Source: Helicobacter sp. (GTDB lineage Bacteria; Campylobacterota; Campylobacteria; Campylobacterales; Helicobacteraceae). From it: a stretch of DNA of 14,113 bases. Below the pieces are notes generated by a model. The model was given only the letters and a program-made list of their open reading frames with translations, made no database searches and had not been told where the DNA came from. The stretch is taken from assembly GCA_022766795.1 (NCBI GenBank), contig JALEPE010000093.1, forward strand, positions 1-14,113, read 5' to 3'. Numbering within the stretch: position 1 is the first letter of the stretch; every line of letters starts with the position of its first letter. Both the position numbers and the translations under genes were made by a program. This document shows positions 1 through 7,521 of this stretch, in pieces.

Positions 1-902
1 GTTTTTTAAAGGCACTTTTTGCATTAAATTCCGGCAAAAGTTTAGCCCTTAGCTTTAAAGAAGCGGGATTTTCAGATTTTATATGTGCGATGATGTTGGT
101 TGGGCAAAAAGCAGATATGCTTCAAGATGTTGTGGAGCTTATTATCTTGCGTTTGAAAAATACACAAAAAACACTTGCTAAAGTGCTGCTTTATCCAAGT
201 TTAGTAATGCTAATGATGATAGGCGTGTTTTTGGGTGTTACATTGTTTGTGCTGCCGCAGTTTGCAATATTGTTTGCTGGAATGGAATCTGACTTGCCCT
301 TTGTAAGTCAAAGCTTGCTATTTATGCGTGGAGTGGTGCTAGACTTTGGTGTTCTTAGCGCGATGATATTTTGCGGTTTAGGGTTAGCATTGTTTGTCGC
401 GTATAAAAGGGTGGAATCCTTTAGAATGCGCGTGGATTGTATGATTCTTAGAATTCCATTTTTGGGCAAAGTGCTGTATGATGTGGAAATGGTGCAATTT
501 CTACTTAGCTTTTTCTGGCTTTATCGTTCTGGGATTGCTTTGCAAGAAGCCTTAGAAATTGCGATAAAATCCTTGCATAATCACGCTTTAATAAAAAAGG
601 CTGGTGGAATCTTTAATGCTATTGTGCGCGGGGTTGCCATTCAGGAAGCCTTTAGTGCAAGTGCGATGTTTGGCACACTTGGGACACAGATTTTAAGTGG
701 CGTGCATAATGAAGCGGGATTCTTAGAGAGTTTGGAGGTATTGCTAGAGCTTTACAAAGAGGAACTAGAAACGCATAGTCAAACACTTCTAAGCTCCATT
801 GAACCCATAATGATTTTGCTGCTTGGTGGGCTGATATTATGGCTTGCGCTAGGAATATTTTTACCCCTTTGGGAGTTGCCTTTACAAATGCAAAAAGTGT
901 AA
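1..902 (+). CDS. GspF/PilC-family (CtsF-like) inner-membrane assembly protein, 5' partial
   Basis: Inner-membrane platform protein of a type II secretion, type IV pilus or competence pseudopilus machine. The reading frame is open from base 3, so the start lies upstream of the window; about 299 residues are present, ending at TAA 900-902. Two T2SSF repeats are visible. The first ends in a membrane segment at about nt 186-280 with the family-typical LLYPSL...FVLPQF pattern. The second ends in a membrane segment at about nt 798-880 (IEPIMILLLGG...FLPLWEL), the usual PilC C-terminus. A further hydrophobic stretch lies at about nt 333-410. In Campylobacter jejuni the equivalent CtsF is needed for natural transformation, whereas H. 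pylori uses the ComB type IV system instead; this is family knowledge. The competence role here is inferred, since the partner genes are outside the window. The family call is secure, the exact system is not. Confidence 0.88.
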   Translation, partial: FLKALFALNSGKSLALSFKEAGFSDFICAMMLVGQKADMLQDVVELIILRLKNTQKTLAKVLLYPSLVMLMMIGVFLGVTLFVLPQFAILFAGMESDLPFVSQSLLFMRGVVLDFGVLSAMIFCGLGLALFVAYKRVESFRMRVDCMILRIPFLGKVLYDVEMVQFLLSFFWLYRSGIALQEALEIAIKSLHNHALIKKAGGIFNAIVRGVAIQEAFSASAMFGTLGTQILSGVHNEAGFLESLEVLLELYKEELETHSQTLLSSIEPIMILLLGGLILWLALGIFLPLWELPLQMQKV

Positions 903-922
903 AATTGCAAAAAAAGAGTAGT

Positions 923-1524
923 ATGCAAAGTAAAGAAGTGGTGATTCAAGAATTATTGCTCCTAAAGGCATATTGGAGAAATGTTTTCAAGGATTATCCT
1001 CAATGGATTACAATCGGTGATTATACTTGTGGAATCCTAAATATTAAGGCTTGGGACACATCAATAACAATAAAAATCGGTAAATTTTGCAGTATTGCAC
1101 AGGGCGTAACGATTCTAGCAGGCGGTGAACACCAAAGTAAATGGGTAACAACTTATCCTTTTAATGCCTTGTTGCAAACATTTAGCCATATTCAAGGGCA
1201 CCCTAAAACAAAGGGAGATATTAACATTGAGAATGATGTATGGTTGGCAACAGATGTAAAAGTATTGTCGGGTGTTAATATAGGAGATGGCGCAATTATC
1301 GCTGTTGGCTCTATTGTTACTAAGGATATTCCACCCTATGCTGTCGGGGGGGGGTGCCTGCTAGAGTGATTGCCTACCGCTTTGATGAGGTGGTTATAGA
1401 CAAGTTGCTGAAACTGCAATGGTGGAATTTTGCGGAATCAGAATTAATTAAGATTATTCCGATTCTGCAAAGTGCGGATTATGAAAGGCTTTTTATGCTC
1501 TATCAGAATGTGCTTAAATCATAG
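923..1524 (+). CDS. CatB-like hexapeptide O-acetyltransferase, frame-disrupted at a poly-G tract (probably phase-variable, OFF)
   Basis: Left-handed beta-helix acetyltransferase of the xenobiotic/CatB class, which moves acetyl from acetyl-CoA to a sugar or small-molecule hydroxyl. From ATG 923 the frame gives an IGDYTCG coil, then KIGKFCSIAQG (51-61), GGEH with the likely catalytic His70, WVTTYPF (74-80) and IENDVWLATDV (102-112). It then hits a nine-G run (1346-1354) and stops at 1369 after 148 residues. One added G would continue as VPARVIAYRF and run to TAG 1522-1524, giving 200 residues, the normal family length. The start lies 20 nt after the GspF stop; an in-frame ATG at 839 lies inside gspF and is not credible. 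The Shine-Dalgarno is weak. The restored 3' end overlaps dnaB on the other strand by 11 bp. The substrate is not evident; a surface glycan is more likely than an antibiotic. Confidence 0.82.
1346..1354 (+). repeat. Nine-G homopolymer (candidate phase-variation tract)
   Basis: Nine consecutive G lie within the acetyltransferase reading frame, just before the conserved VPARVI turn. Nine G sends translation to a TGA at 1367-1369. Seven, ten or thirteen G would restore the frame; ten gives exactly the spacing expected between the conserved Tyr and Pro of this family. Poly-G tracts of this length are the standard slipped-strand switches of Campylobacter and Helicobacter. The tract and its frame effect are seen directly; switching is inferred. 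Confidence 0.85.
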
Positions 1525-2965
1525 GTGCATCAATGCTATCATTGGGGGTGAATTTTGTTTGGGTATTTGCCGCCATTCCTTCATAAATAATTTCAATGGG
1601 TGGTTTATCTAGCGCATTCTCTGCATCTACAAAGCGCGTGCAGTGTTTCTGGAATACGAGTTTTATCGTGCCTGTTGGACCGTTGCGTTGCTTGCCAATG
1701 ATAATTTCTGCCTCCTCCTCATTTCTTGGCACAAAGGTGCTTTTGTATGTTGTATTGCCATCGCGTTTGGCGGCTTCCTCTTTCTCTTTTTCATCTTTTT
1801 GCTTATATACCGCATCGCGATATACAAACAGAATAATATCTGCATCTTGCTCAATAGAACCAGACTCGCGCAAATCAGATAACATCGGTCGCCTATCGCT
1901 ACGCGATTCCAAGCTTCTATTAAGTTGTGATAACGCAATAATTGGAATCTCAAGCTCCCTTGCAATCATCTTCAGTCCGCGACTAATTTCGCTCACTTCT
2001 TGGTGTCTATCACGATTCCCCTCCCCACTCATTAACTGCAAATAATCTATCACAGCCAAGCCAATCTCTGGGTGTTTGGATTTGATTTTACGTAGCTTTG
2101 TGCGGAGTTGATGAATGGTTAGGATACTTCCATCATCAATAAAAAGCGGTGATTTTCCCATAATATCCACGGCTTTTGTAAGATTCTCCCATTCAAAATC
2201 TTGCAAATTTCCCACGCGCAAATCCTGCAAAGCAATTGAAGTCTTTGCCGCTAACATTCTTAGCATAAGCTGTTCTGCTGGCATTTCAAGGCTGAAAAAT
2301 GCCACCCCACGTCCCGTGTCCAATGCCTTTTGCGCCATATTTAAAACAAGCGTTGTTTTTCCCATAGCAGGACGCGCAGCAACAATAATCAAATCCCCTT
2401 TTCCAAAACCTGTTGTCATTTTATTTAAGCTTGCAAATCCCGTATCCACACCGATAAGCAAATGATTTCCGCGCGCCTTCATTGTTTCAATGTATGCCAA
2501 TGTGGCTTCCGATACTTCTTTAGAACCCCTAAAATCACTCATTTGATGTGCATTGGAAATTTTATATAACTCGCTTTGGAGATAATCTATAATATCTTGT
2601 GTTTTTGTGGAATCATCTTGACTCGCCTCTTGGATTTTTGTTGCAAAAGAGTGTAATTTGCGCTTCGTGGAGAAGTCGCGGATTTCATTTGCATAGGATT
2701 GCACATCGCTGACGGGACTTGTTGTTAGGATATTTAAAATATCCTCTTGCGTAATAGGGTGTGTCTTTGTGGCATACTTTAACACAAACTCCTCATCAAT
2801 AGGAAGATCTGCGTGGCGTAAAGTTAGCATTGTCGCAAAAATATTTTTATGGGGCGTGTAGAAAAAATCATCAGCTACTAGAATTTCTGCGATTCCGTCT
2901 AATCGTTCTGCGTCAAAAAAAATCGCACTTAAAACGGCGCGTTCAATCGGTAATTGTAAATTCAT
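1514..2965 (-). CDS. dnaB: Replicative DNA helicase DnaB
   Basis: Hexameric 5'-3' helicase that unwinds DNA at the replication fork and recruits primase. It has 483 residues. The N-terminal domain (about 1-105) begins with the usual LPIERAVLSAIFFD pattern. The RecA-like domain carries Walker A ARPAMGKTT (197-205), Walker B LAVIDYLQLM (303-312), SQLNR (346-350) and the arginine-finger region KQRNGPTGT (425-433). A charged Lys/Glu-rich stretch at about 388-415 interrupts the segment between VYRDAVY and EEAEIIIGKQRNG. H. pylori DnaB is known for an extra segment in this place, so this is a genus signature rather than a defect. The ATG lies inside the end of the upstream EI24 gene (23-bp overlap), with AAAGAG five bases before it. 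It is the last gene of the gatB operon and converges with the acetyltransferase. No dnaC-like loader is present, as expected in Helicobacter. Confidence 0.97.
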   Translation of the reverse strand: MNLQLPIERAVLSAIFFDAERLDGIAEILVADDFFYTPHKNIFATMLTLRHADLPIDEEFVLKYATKTHPITQEDILNILTTSPVSDVQSYANEIRDFSTKRKLHSFATKIQEASQDDSTKTQDIIDYLQSELYKISNAHQMSDFRGSKEVSEATLAYIETMKARGNHLLIGVDTGFASLNKMTTGFGKGDLIIVAARPAMGKTTLVLNMAQKALDTGRGVAFFSLEMPAEQLMLRMLAAKTSIALQDLRVGNLQDFEWENLTKAVDIMGKSPLFIDDGSILTIHQLRTKLRKIKSKHPEIGLAVIDYLQLMSGEGNRDRHQEVSEISRGLKMIARELEIPIIALSQLNRSLESRSDRRPMLSDLRESGSIEQDADIILFVYRDAVYKQKDEKEKEEAAKRDGNTTYKSTFVPRNEEEAEIIIGKQRNGPTGTIKLVFQKHCTRFVDAENALDKPPIEIIYEGMAANTQTKFTPNDSIDAPMI

Positions 2966-3740
2966 AAGAACTCTTTATATCAAAAAACAAATGTGTTAGC
3001 ACGCTAAGCGCGAATACGGGAGAAAAAAAGCCAATGATGGGGATTAGATTGATTCCAAAAAGAGGCAGAATCACGCTTCTAATTTTATTGCTTTGCGTGC
3101 CTCTTATACTCTTAAATGTATTTTTCTCAAAAATCGTTGTGCCAACATCTGCAACCATTGTTTTAGAGAAAAGCCAATATCCCGGAATCAACATTGCAAA
3201 ACCGCCCACAAAGGGAACAAAATAAAGGGGTATCAACACGAGCCAAAATAGCACATAGCGCACATAGACGCCCAAAAGCCATAGCAAAGAGATAAAAAGG
3301 TTTTCATTGCCATCAATGCTATGTGTTTGATAGTGCAAATCACGGATATAACGCACGACATAAGGCGTAATAAAAGCACATATTAAAAGCGAGGTTAGCA
3401 AAGAAAGCCCAAAGAGTGCAAATATAAAAAATACAAATACAGAGGCTTTAAGGACATAATCTGCAAAAGTCTGAATCCAGCTTAACCACGCGCTGCTAAA
3501 GCCAAAATCAATATGCAAATACGCAAATAGCATTGCATACCATTGCGCACCAAATGTATATAAAATCGCACTAAAGCAAAAAAATGCAACAAGCAAGGGC
3601 AAAAATGTAAGTCCTAGTAAATAGGGTGTGCGAAAGTCGTGCAACGCTAGAGAAAAATACCTTCGCAAAGGCTGCAAAGCAAAATCTTGCTTAGGATTTT
3701 GATCTAAATGCTGTAAATTTTGCTCTTTTTGTGTTTGCAT
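2943..3740 (-). CDS. EI24/CysZ-type integral membrane protein
   Basis: A 265-residue polytopic inner-membrane protein. After a polar N-terminus (1-27) there are hydrophobic segments at about 40-62, 96-126, 148-176, 177-192 and 226-253. The IPGYWLF-type segment (185-191) and the later LFGINLIPIIGFFSPVFA region (227-244) resemble the EI24 domain shared with the sulfate permease CysZ. The exact substrate cannot be read from sequence; CysZ members move sulfate, but many Campylobacterota copies are simply called hypothetical. From memory, H. pylori has a like protein (HP1363) beside dnaB, so the pairing is conserved. The gene starts 4 bp after the gatB stop with no clear Shine-Dalgarno, and its last 23 bp overlap the dnaB start, which suggests translational coupling in both directions. 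The membrane call is strong; the family call is moderate. Confidence 0.75.
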   Translation of the reverse strand: MQTQKEQNLQHLDQNPKQDFALQPLRRYFSLALHDFRTPYLLGLTFLPLLVAFFCFSAILYTFGAQWYAMLFAYLHIDFGFSSAWLSWIQTFADYVLKASVFVFFIFALFGLSLLTSLLICAFITPYVVRYIRDLHYQTHSIDGNENLFISLLWLLGVYVRYVLFWLVLIPLYFVPFVGGFAMLIPGYWLFSKTMVADVGTTIFEKNTFKSIRGTQSNKIRSVILPLFGINLIPIIGFFSPVFALSVLTHLFFDIKSSYEFTITD

Positions 3741-3744
3741 ATTT

Positions 3745-5172
3745 TTATTTCAACTTTTCTTTTAACAACTCATTTACTTTTGCGGGATTCACGCCCTTTG
3801 CGCTTTTCATCACTTGCCCAACAAAGAATCCCAAAAGCTTATCCTTGCCGCTTTTATACTCGGCGACTTTATCGGCATTTGCCTTTAAAACTTCCTCAAT
3901 CACTGCCAAAATCGCTCCATCATCGCTCACTTGCTCCAAGCCCATTTCCACAATGAGTTTATCCACATCGCCCCCGCGTTTTTCTACTAGCACATCAAGG
4001 ATTTCTTTTGCGCTTTTTCCGCTAATTTTTCCCTCATCAATGCGCTTTACTAAAGTCGCTAATGTAGCAGAATCCACACCGCAATTTTGCAGGGTATTCT
4101 CTCCCTTTAATCGCCCTAGAAGCTCGGTGGTTAGCCAAGTAACCGCGCCTTTCGCGCTCGCACCTAAGCGCAGCATATCCTCAAAATACAATGCCATTTC
4201 AAGCTCACCAGTTAGCACACCCGCATCACTTGCTTTAATCCCAAACTCCCGCACATATCTTGCACGTTTTTCATCGGGCATTTCGGGAATCTCTCGCCCC
4301 TCCGCCATTAAGGCTTCATCAATAAACACCGGAAGCAAATCTGGATCAGGAAAATAACGATAGTCCGCAGCCTCCTCCTTGCCGCGCATAGAACGCGTTA
4401 CGCCCTTTGCAGTATCAAAAAGCCTTGTTTCTTGCACCACTTCATCGGCATATTTTCCGTCTTCCCACGCTTCAATTTGCCTCTCCACCTCGTATTCAAT
4501 CGCTTTTTGGATAAATTTAAAGGAATTGAGATTCTTAATTTCTACGCGTGTGTAAAGGTTGGAATCCCCTTTAGGGCGAATGGAGACATTCGCATCACAG
4601 CGAAAACTTCCCTCTTGCATATTCGCATCAGAGATTCCAAGAAAGCGCACAATGGCGTGAAGCTTTTTTAGATACGCAATGGCTTCATCACTACTGCGCA
4701 TATCCGGCTCACTCACGATTTCTAAAAGCGGGGTGCAAGCGCGGTTTAAATCCACTTTAGAATAACTGCTTTCGTGGATATTTTTCCCCGCGTCCTCCTC
4801 CATATGTGCGCGTGTAACGCCGATAATTTTTTTCTCACCGCCCACTTCAATCTCAATGCTCCCGCGCCCCACGATTGGAATCTCAAATTGACTGATTTGA
4901 TACGCCTTTGGCAAATCGGGATAAAAATAATTTTTACGCGCAAAAACAGAGTTTTGGTTAATCTCCGCATTGATTGCACTTCCAAAGGAGATTGCCTTTT
5001 TCACAACTTCACGATTCAAAACCGGCAACGCGCCCGGAAGTCCTAAGCAAGTGGGGCAGACATTTTTGTTTGGCTCTTCCCCAAAGCTTGTCGCACAAGC
5101 ACAAAAAATCTTTGTTTTCGTATTTAGCTGGACATGCACTTCAAGTCCGATAATGGTTTCATAAGCACTCAT
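3745..5172 (-). CDS. gatB: Asp-tRNA(Asn)/Glu-tRNA(Gln) amidotransferase subunit B
   Basis: Subunit B of the GatCAB complex, which phosphorylates and then amidates mischarged Glu-tRNA(Gln) and Asp-tRNA(Asn), using ammonia from GatA. It is essential in bacteria lacking GlnRS or AsnRS. It has 475 residues, the usual length. The start reads YETIIGLEVHVQL. The zinc ligands of the family are present as CxC (24, 26) and CPTC (39-42), and the YFYPDLPKAYQISQ block lies at 82-95. The C-terminal YqeY-like tail ends in LLGFFVGQVMKSAKG and NELLKEKL, the normal finish. ATG 5172 has AAAAGG seven bases upstream and a TAGAAT -10 box (5206-5201). It is the first gene of a gatB/EI24/dnaB run. GatA and GatC are not in the window, so the complex is encoded at dispersed loci. 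Confidence 0.97.
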   Translation of the reverse strand: MSAYETIIGLEVHVQLNTKTKIFCACATSFGEEPNKNVCPTCLGLPGALPVLNREVVKKAISFGSAINAEINQNSVFARKNYFYPDLPKAYQISQFEIPIVGRGSIEIEVGGEKKIIGVTRAHMEEDAGKNIHESSYSKVDLNRACTPLLEIVSEPDMRSSDEAIAYLKKLHAIVRFLGISDANMQEGSFRCDANVSIRPKGDSNLYTRVEIKNLNSFKFIQKAIEYEVERQIEAWEDGKYADEVVQETRLFDTAKGVTRSMRGKEEAADYRYFPDPDLLPVFIDEALMAEGREIPEMPDEKRARYVREFGIKASDAGVLTGELEMALYFEDMLRLGASAKGAVTWLTTELLGRLKGENTLQNCGVDSATLATLVKRIDEGKISGKSAKEILDVLVEKRGGDVDKLIVEMGLEQVSDDGAILAVIEEVLKANADKVAEYKSGKDKLLGFFVGQVMKSAKGVNPAKVNELLKEKLK

Positions 5173-5179
5173 TGCTTTG

Positions 5180-5206
5180 CCTTTTTAAAAAAATCGCGCA
5201 ATTCTA
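5180..5206 (-). promoter_or_regulatory. Probable promoter -10 box and ribosome binding site of the gatB operon
   Basis: On the - strand TAGAAT lies at 5206-5201, preceded by GC, which gives the GCTAGAAT form also seen before the ABC-F gene. A Shine-Dalgarno AAAAGG lies at 5185-5180, seven bases before the gatB ATG. No clear -35 hexamer is visible, as is common for the main sigma factor in Campylobacterota. Confidence 0.5.
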
Positions 5207-5275
5207 GCGTGTTTTGGCTTTAGCCTTGCATAATATTTTTGAAATAGAATCGTAAAAATTTTAAGAAAAATACGT

Positions 5276-5306
5276 TAAAATCCTTTCTTTATCATCAAAA
5301 TGAGGA
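5276..5306 (+). promoter_or_regulatory. Probable -10 box and Shine-Dalgarno of the ThiF/MoeB gene
   Basis: TAAAAT at 5276-5281 sits in an A/T-rich tract with repeated A/T runs upstream. GAGGA at 5302-5306 lies eight bases before ATG 5315. The GAGGA overlaps an in-frame ATG at 5300, so it shows that 5315, not 5300, is the start. Confidence 0.5.
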
Positions 5307-5314
5307 AAAATTCA

Positions 5315-6097
5315 ATGAATTTTACGCAAGAGGAATTAGAGCTTTATAGTCGCAATATGTTATTAAGCGGAATCGGGGAGGAAGGACAGCAAAAGCTAAA
5401 AAATGCACGTGTTTTTGTTGTGGGTGCTGGAGGGCTTGGCTCTCCGATTCTTTATTATCTTGCCGCAGCGGGTGTTGGGAATATTGGAATCTGTGATGGT
5501 GATATTGTAGAACGTAGCAATTTGCAACGACAAATTCTGCATAATACACTAGATTTAGGCAAAAATAAGGCGCAATCTGCGTTTGAAAAACTTTGCGTGC
5601 TTAATCCACATTTGAATCTGAAAACTTTCACAATGCGTTTAGATGCGCATAATATTTTAGATTGCATTAGCGATTACGACTTAATCATTGAAGCCACAGA
5701 TGGCATCAGTGCGAAGTTCCTCGTCAATGACGCGTGTGTGCTAGCAGGTAAGACCTTAGTGCGAGGCAGTGCGCTACACTTTAGCGGGCAGGTGATGAGT
5801 GTAAAACCCAAAGAGAGTGCGTGTTATGCCTGTTTATTTGACGCGCCACCTAAGATTACAATGCCAACAAGTGCAAGTGTTGGGATATTAGGAGCAGTTG
5901 CTGGATTATTTGGTGTTTTAGAAGCAAGTGAAGCCATTAAGATTTTAACAGGTGTTGGCACACCACTATTTAATGCGCTTTTAACTTGCGATGTGCGCTC
6001 AATGGATTTTCGCAAAATTGCTATAAAGCGCAATCTGCATTGCCGTGTTTGCGGTGAAAATGGAATCACAAAGTTAGATAGCGCATTGTATGTATAA
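5315..6097 (+). CDS. HesA/MoeB/ThiF-family adenylyltransferase (E1-like) without the usual catalytic Cys
   Basis: E1-like enzyme that adenylates the C-terminal Gly of a ubiquitin-like sulfur carrier, MoaD (molybdopterin) or ThiS (thiamin). It has 260 residues from ATG 5315. Conserved parts are R13, the ATP loop GAGGLG (37-42), D61/D63, NLQRQ with R72, K85, D129, and two zinc pairs C170/C173 and C243/C246. Aligning by eye to E. coli MoeB and ThiF over the stretch before EAIK places Ser186 where MoeB Cys187 and ThiF Cys184 lie. The adenylation site therefore looks intact but no thioester or acyl-disulfide Cys is at the normal place. MoeB is reported to work without that Cys, so this favours a MoeB-like over a ThiF-like role; that is inference. 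It stands alone, divergent from gatB, with no moa or thi gene in view. Confidence 0.88.
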   Translation: MNFTQEELELYSRNMLLSGIGEEGQQKLKNARVFVVGAGGLGSPILYYLAAAGVGNIGICDGDIVERSNLQRQILHNTLDLGKNKAQSAFEKLCVLNPHLNLKTFTMRLDAHNILDCISDYDLIIEATDGISAKFLVNDACVLAGKTLVRGSALHFSGQVMSVKPKESACYACLFDAPPKITMPTSASVGILGAVAGLFGVLEASEAIKILTGVGTPLFNALLTCDVRSMDFRKIAIKRNLHCRVCGENGITKLDSALYV

Positions 6098-6144
6098 AAT
6101 GTTAGAAACAGAGTATCGTATTCTGCTGCTGCGCCTGCTAACTT

Positions 6145-6159
6145 TGTCATTGCGAGGGC
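6145..6159 (-). repeat. Dispersed palindromic repeat, one arm (copy A)
   Basis: TGTCATTGCGAGGGC matches, on the opposite strand, the right arm of copy C (7544-7557), differing by one deleted G and the end base. It resembles the GATTG...GCAATGAC palindromic intergenic repeat seen in many bacterial genomes. The partner arm here is degraded. Confidence 0.5.
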
Positions 6160-6281
6160 AACACCTGAAGTGCATATTGCGCGAGTTTGGGTAAGTTGCT
6201 AGCACACAAACACACACGCTCATATTTGCAAATTCAAAACCTTAGCTTTTAATAAGTTTATTGTAAGTATTTTTAGGTGCG

Positions 6282-6320
6282 ATGATAGATTGCCACGACT
6301 TCTACATAATCTCACAATGG
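6282..6320 (+). repeat. Dispersed palindromic repeat (copy B, degraded)
   Basis: It begins with the 11 bases ATGATAGATTG, shared exactly with 7522-7532 of copy C. The outer arms ATTG/CAAT can pair. The internal part differs from copy C, so this looks like an eroded relative. Confidence 0.5.
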
Positions 6321-6370
6321 TGTAACAATCCGCAAACGACTTTCCCGCATTGTGGAGCAAAAGGTTTTTT

Positions 6371-6412
6371 GGATTATGGTGGGAAATAACTGAAGAGATT
6401 CCACTTTAATCC
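6371..6412. repeat. Interrupted inverted repeat across the end of the MidA-like gene
   Basis: GGATTA (6371-6376) pairs with TAATCC (6407-6412), and GTGG (6379-6382) pairs with CCAC (6401-6404), around an 18-base loop. The stop codon at 6406-6408 lies inside the structure. Neither strand shows a U-rich tail after it, so it may stabilise a 3' end or assist a bidirectional end, but it is not a standard intrinsic terminator. Confidence 0.35.
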
Positions 6413-7470
6413 AAGAAATTCCCAAAACAAAAGCCGAAAAATCTCTCTCCAAAAGCGCCGGGCGAAATTAAAGTCCGCAGTTTCGCGCTTTTTTGCATAT
6501 AGGTTTGTAGTCCAAAATGTGTAATATACCACTCACACATCTTGTCAAGCCCCATATCTACAAGGGCACGATTTTGTCTATGGAGAAATAAAGTTTTACC
6601 GCAAGCACTCTCAAAAGCTTTTTGCCATAGTCCAAAATGCACATCATAAGTCAAATCTGTTGTGCCAAAGCTTAAGAGAGATTCCTTGTTTAGCTCGCCT
6701 ATTTTTGCGTCTTTAAAGACATTTTGCGTGTTGTGCTTGTGGTAAAGGCGTAAAGAAAAGGCGTTGCGTGCGTCCATAGAACCATAATCAAAGCTTAAAA
6801 AACGCCAATGTTTTGCGACACTTGCGACATCTTTAGCAAAGTTAAACGCGCCGAGTGGAATCTCGCCAATTTCTATGCTAAACGCGTGTGCCATATCACG
6901 CACTTTGGGTGTCATATCTTTAAAAATAAGCGTAAAATTCCCATTTTCAAGTGATACAAATGCCATTTTGTCTTTCATAACCAATTCCACTGGAAAAGCA
7001 TCTAAAAGCTCGTTACTAACAAAAAATGCGTAATCGTAATGTAGGGCTTGTAATTCTGTAAAATCTGCACAATTAAGCAGTTGCGATTCCAATCCTCTTT
7101 TTTGCCAAGTTTGTTGTTGTAATGCTTGCAAACTCTCCAAAGGTTCCAACGTGATAAAATCCACGCGCAAACTTTTATCAAAAAGCGCAAAAAACTCCGC
7201 AATGTCTGCGATTAAATCACCCTTTTCGCTGCCAATTTCTATCAATGCGATTTTGCCTTGCAGCTTAGAAATACTGTGATATAGATAAAATCCAATTGTG
7301 TAGCCAAAAAACTCCCCGACGCTAACATTGGTATAGAAATCCAAATCTTTTCCTACACGTGCTTTGCGATAATACCCAACAGGACAAGTTATGCCAAATA
7401 TTTCTGTTGCTTTTACTCCATTACCATAAAGCCACTCTTGCATAAACCGACTAAAACTCTGTGATTCCAT
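6406..7470 (-). CDS. MidA/NDUFAF7-type SAM-dependent methyltransferase
   Basis: Putative protein-arginine methyltransferase of the DUF185 (Methyltransf_28) family; its mitochondrial relative NDUFAF7 methylates a complex I subunit. It has 354 residues. Visible motifs are FYTNVSVG (45-52), the SAM loop EIGSEKG (78-84) followed by DLIADI, the family signature SNELLDAFP (152-160), SFDYG (226-230), TDLTYDVHF (270-278, matching the DITxHVxF block) and PGAFGERF (337-344). The SAM loop has Ser-Glu where the family usually has Gly-Ala/Gly, a mild deviation. ATG 7470 is preceded by AAGGAG (7490-7485), but at 14 bases, longer than normal; no in-frame ATG, GTG or TTG lies nearer. It follows uvrB on the same strand after a 103-bp gap holding a repeat copy. 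The substrate here is unknown; NuoD is a guess from the eukaryotic relative. Confidence 0.82.
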   Translation of the reverse strand: MESQSFSRFMQEWLYGNGVKATEIFGITCPVGYYRKARVGKDLDFYTNVSVGEFFGYTIGFYLYHSISKLQGKIALIEIGSEKGDLIADIAEFFALFDKSLRVDFITLEPLESLQALQQQTWQKRGLESQLLNCADFTELQALHYDYAFFVSNELLDAFPVELVMKDKMAFVSLENGNFTLIFKDMTPKVRDMAHAFSIEIGEIPLGAFNFAKDVASVAKHWRFLSFDYGSMDARNAFSLRLYHKHNTQNVFKDAKIGELNKESLLSFGTTDLTYDVHFGLWQKAFESACGKTLFLHRQNRALVDMGLDKMCEWYITHFGLQTYMQKSAKLRTLISPGAFGERFFGFCFGNFLD

Positions 7471-7521
7471 TATTTGCGGTGATTCTCCTTGTATTAATTT
7501 GTATTCTTTTCTATGTGCAAA

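Larger units (their letters stand above)
6098..6405. other. 308-bp convergent intergenic region with repeat remnants
   Basis: This lies between the stop of the ThiF/MoeB gene (+) and the stop of the MidA-like gene (-). No credible coding frame, tRNA or strong U-tailed terminator is visible. It holds two partial copies of a dispersed palindromic repeat (6145-6159 and 6282-6320) and an interrupted inverted repeat at its right end (6371-6412). The remainder is A/T-rich and shows nothing I can name. Confidence 0.6.

Noticed and set aside
839..922. Upstream in-frame ATG that would lengthen the acetyltransferase by 28 residues
   Set aside because: It lies inside the GspF membrane segment and the added residues are a shadow of that gene; family similarity begins after 923.
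3731..4357. Plus-strand frame of 208 codons opposite gatB
   Set aside because: It is the Ser/Pro-rich antisense shadow of a conserved gene and has no recognisable domain.
5300..5314. ATG at 5300 as the start of the ThiF/MoeB gene
   Set aside because: The ATG overlaps the GAGGA ribosome binding site, which is correctly spaced for ATG 5315.
6098..6405. tRNA or small RNA gene in the 308-bp gap
   Set aside because: No cloverleaf arms, T-loop motif or CCA-ready end could be found; the repeat remnants explain the structured parts.
6371..6412. Inverted repeat as an intrinsic terminator between the convergent genes
   Set aside because: Neither strand has a U-rich tail after the stem, the loop is long and the stem is interrupted.
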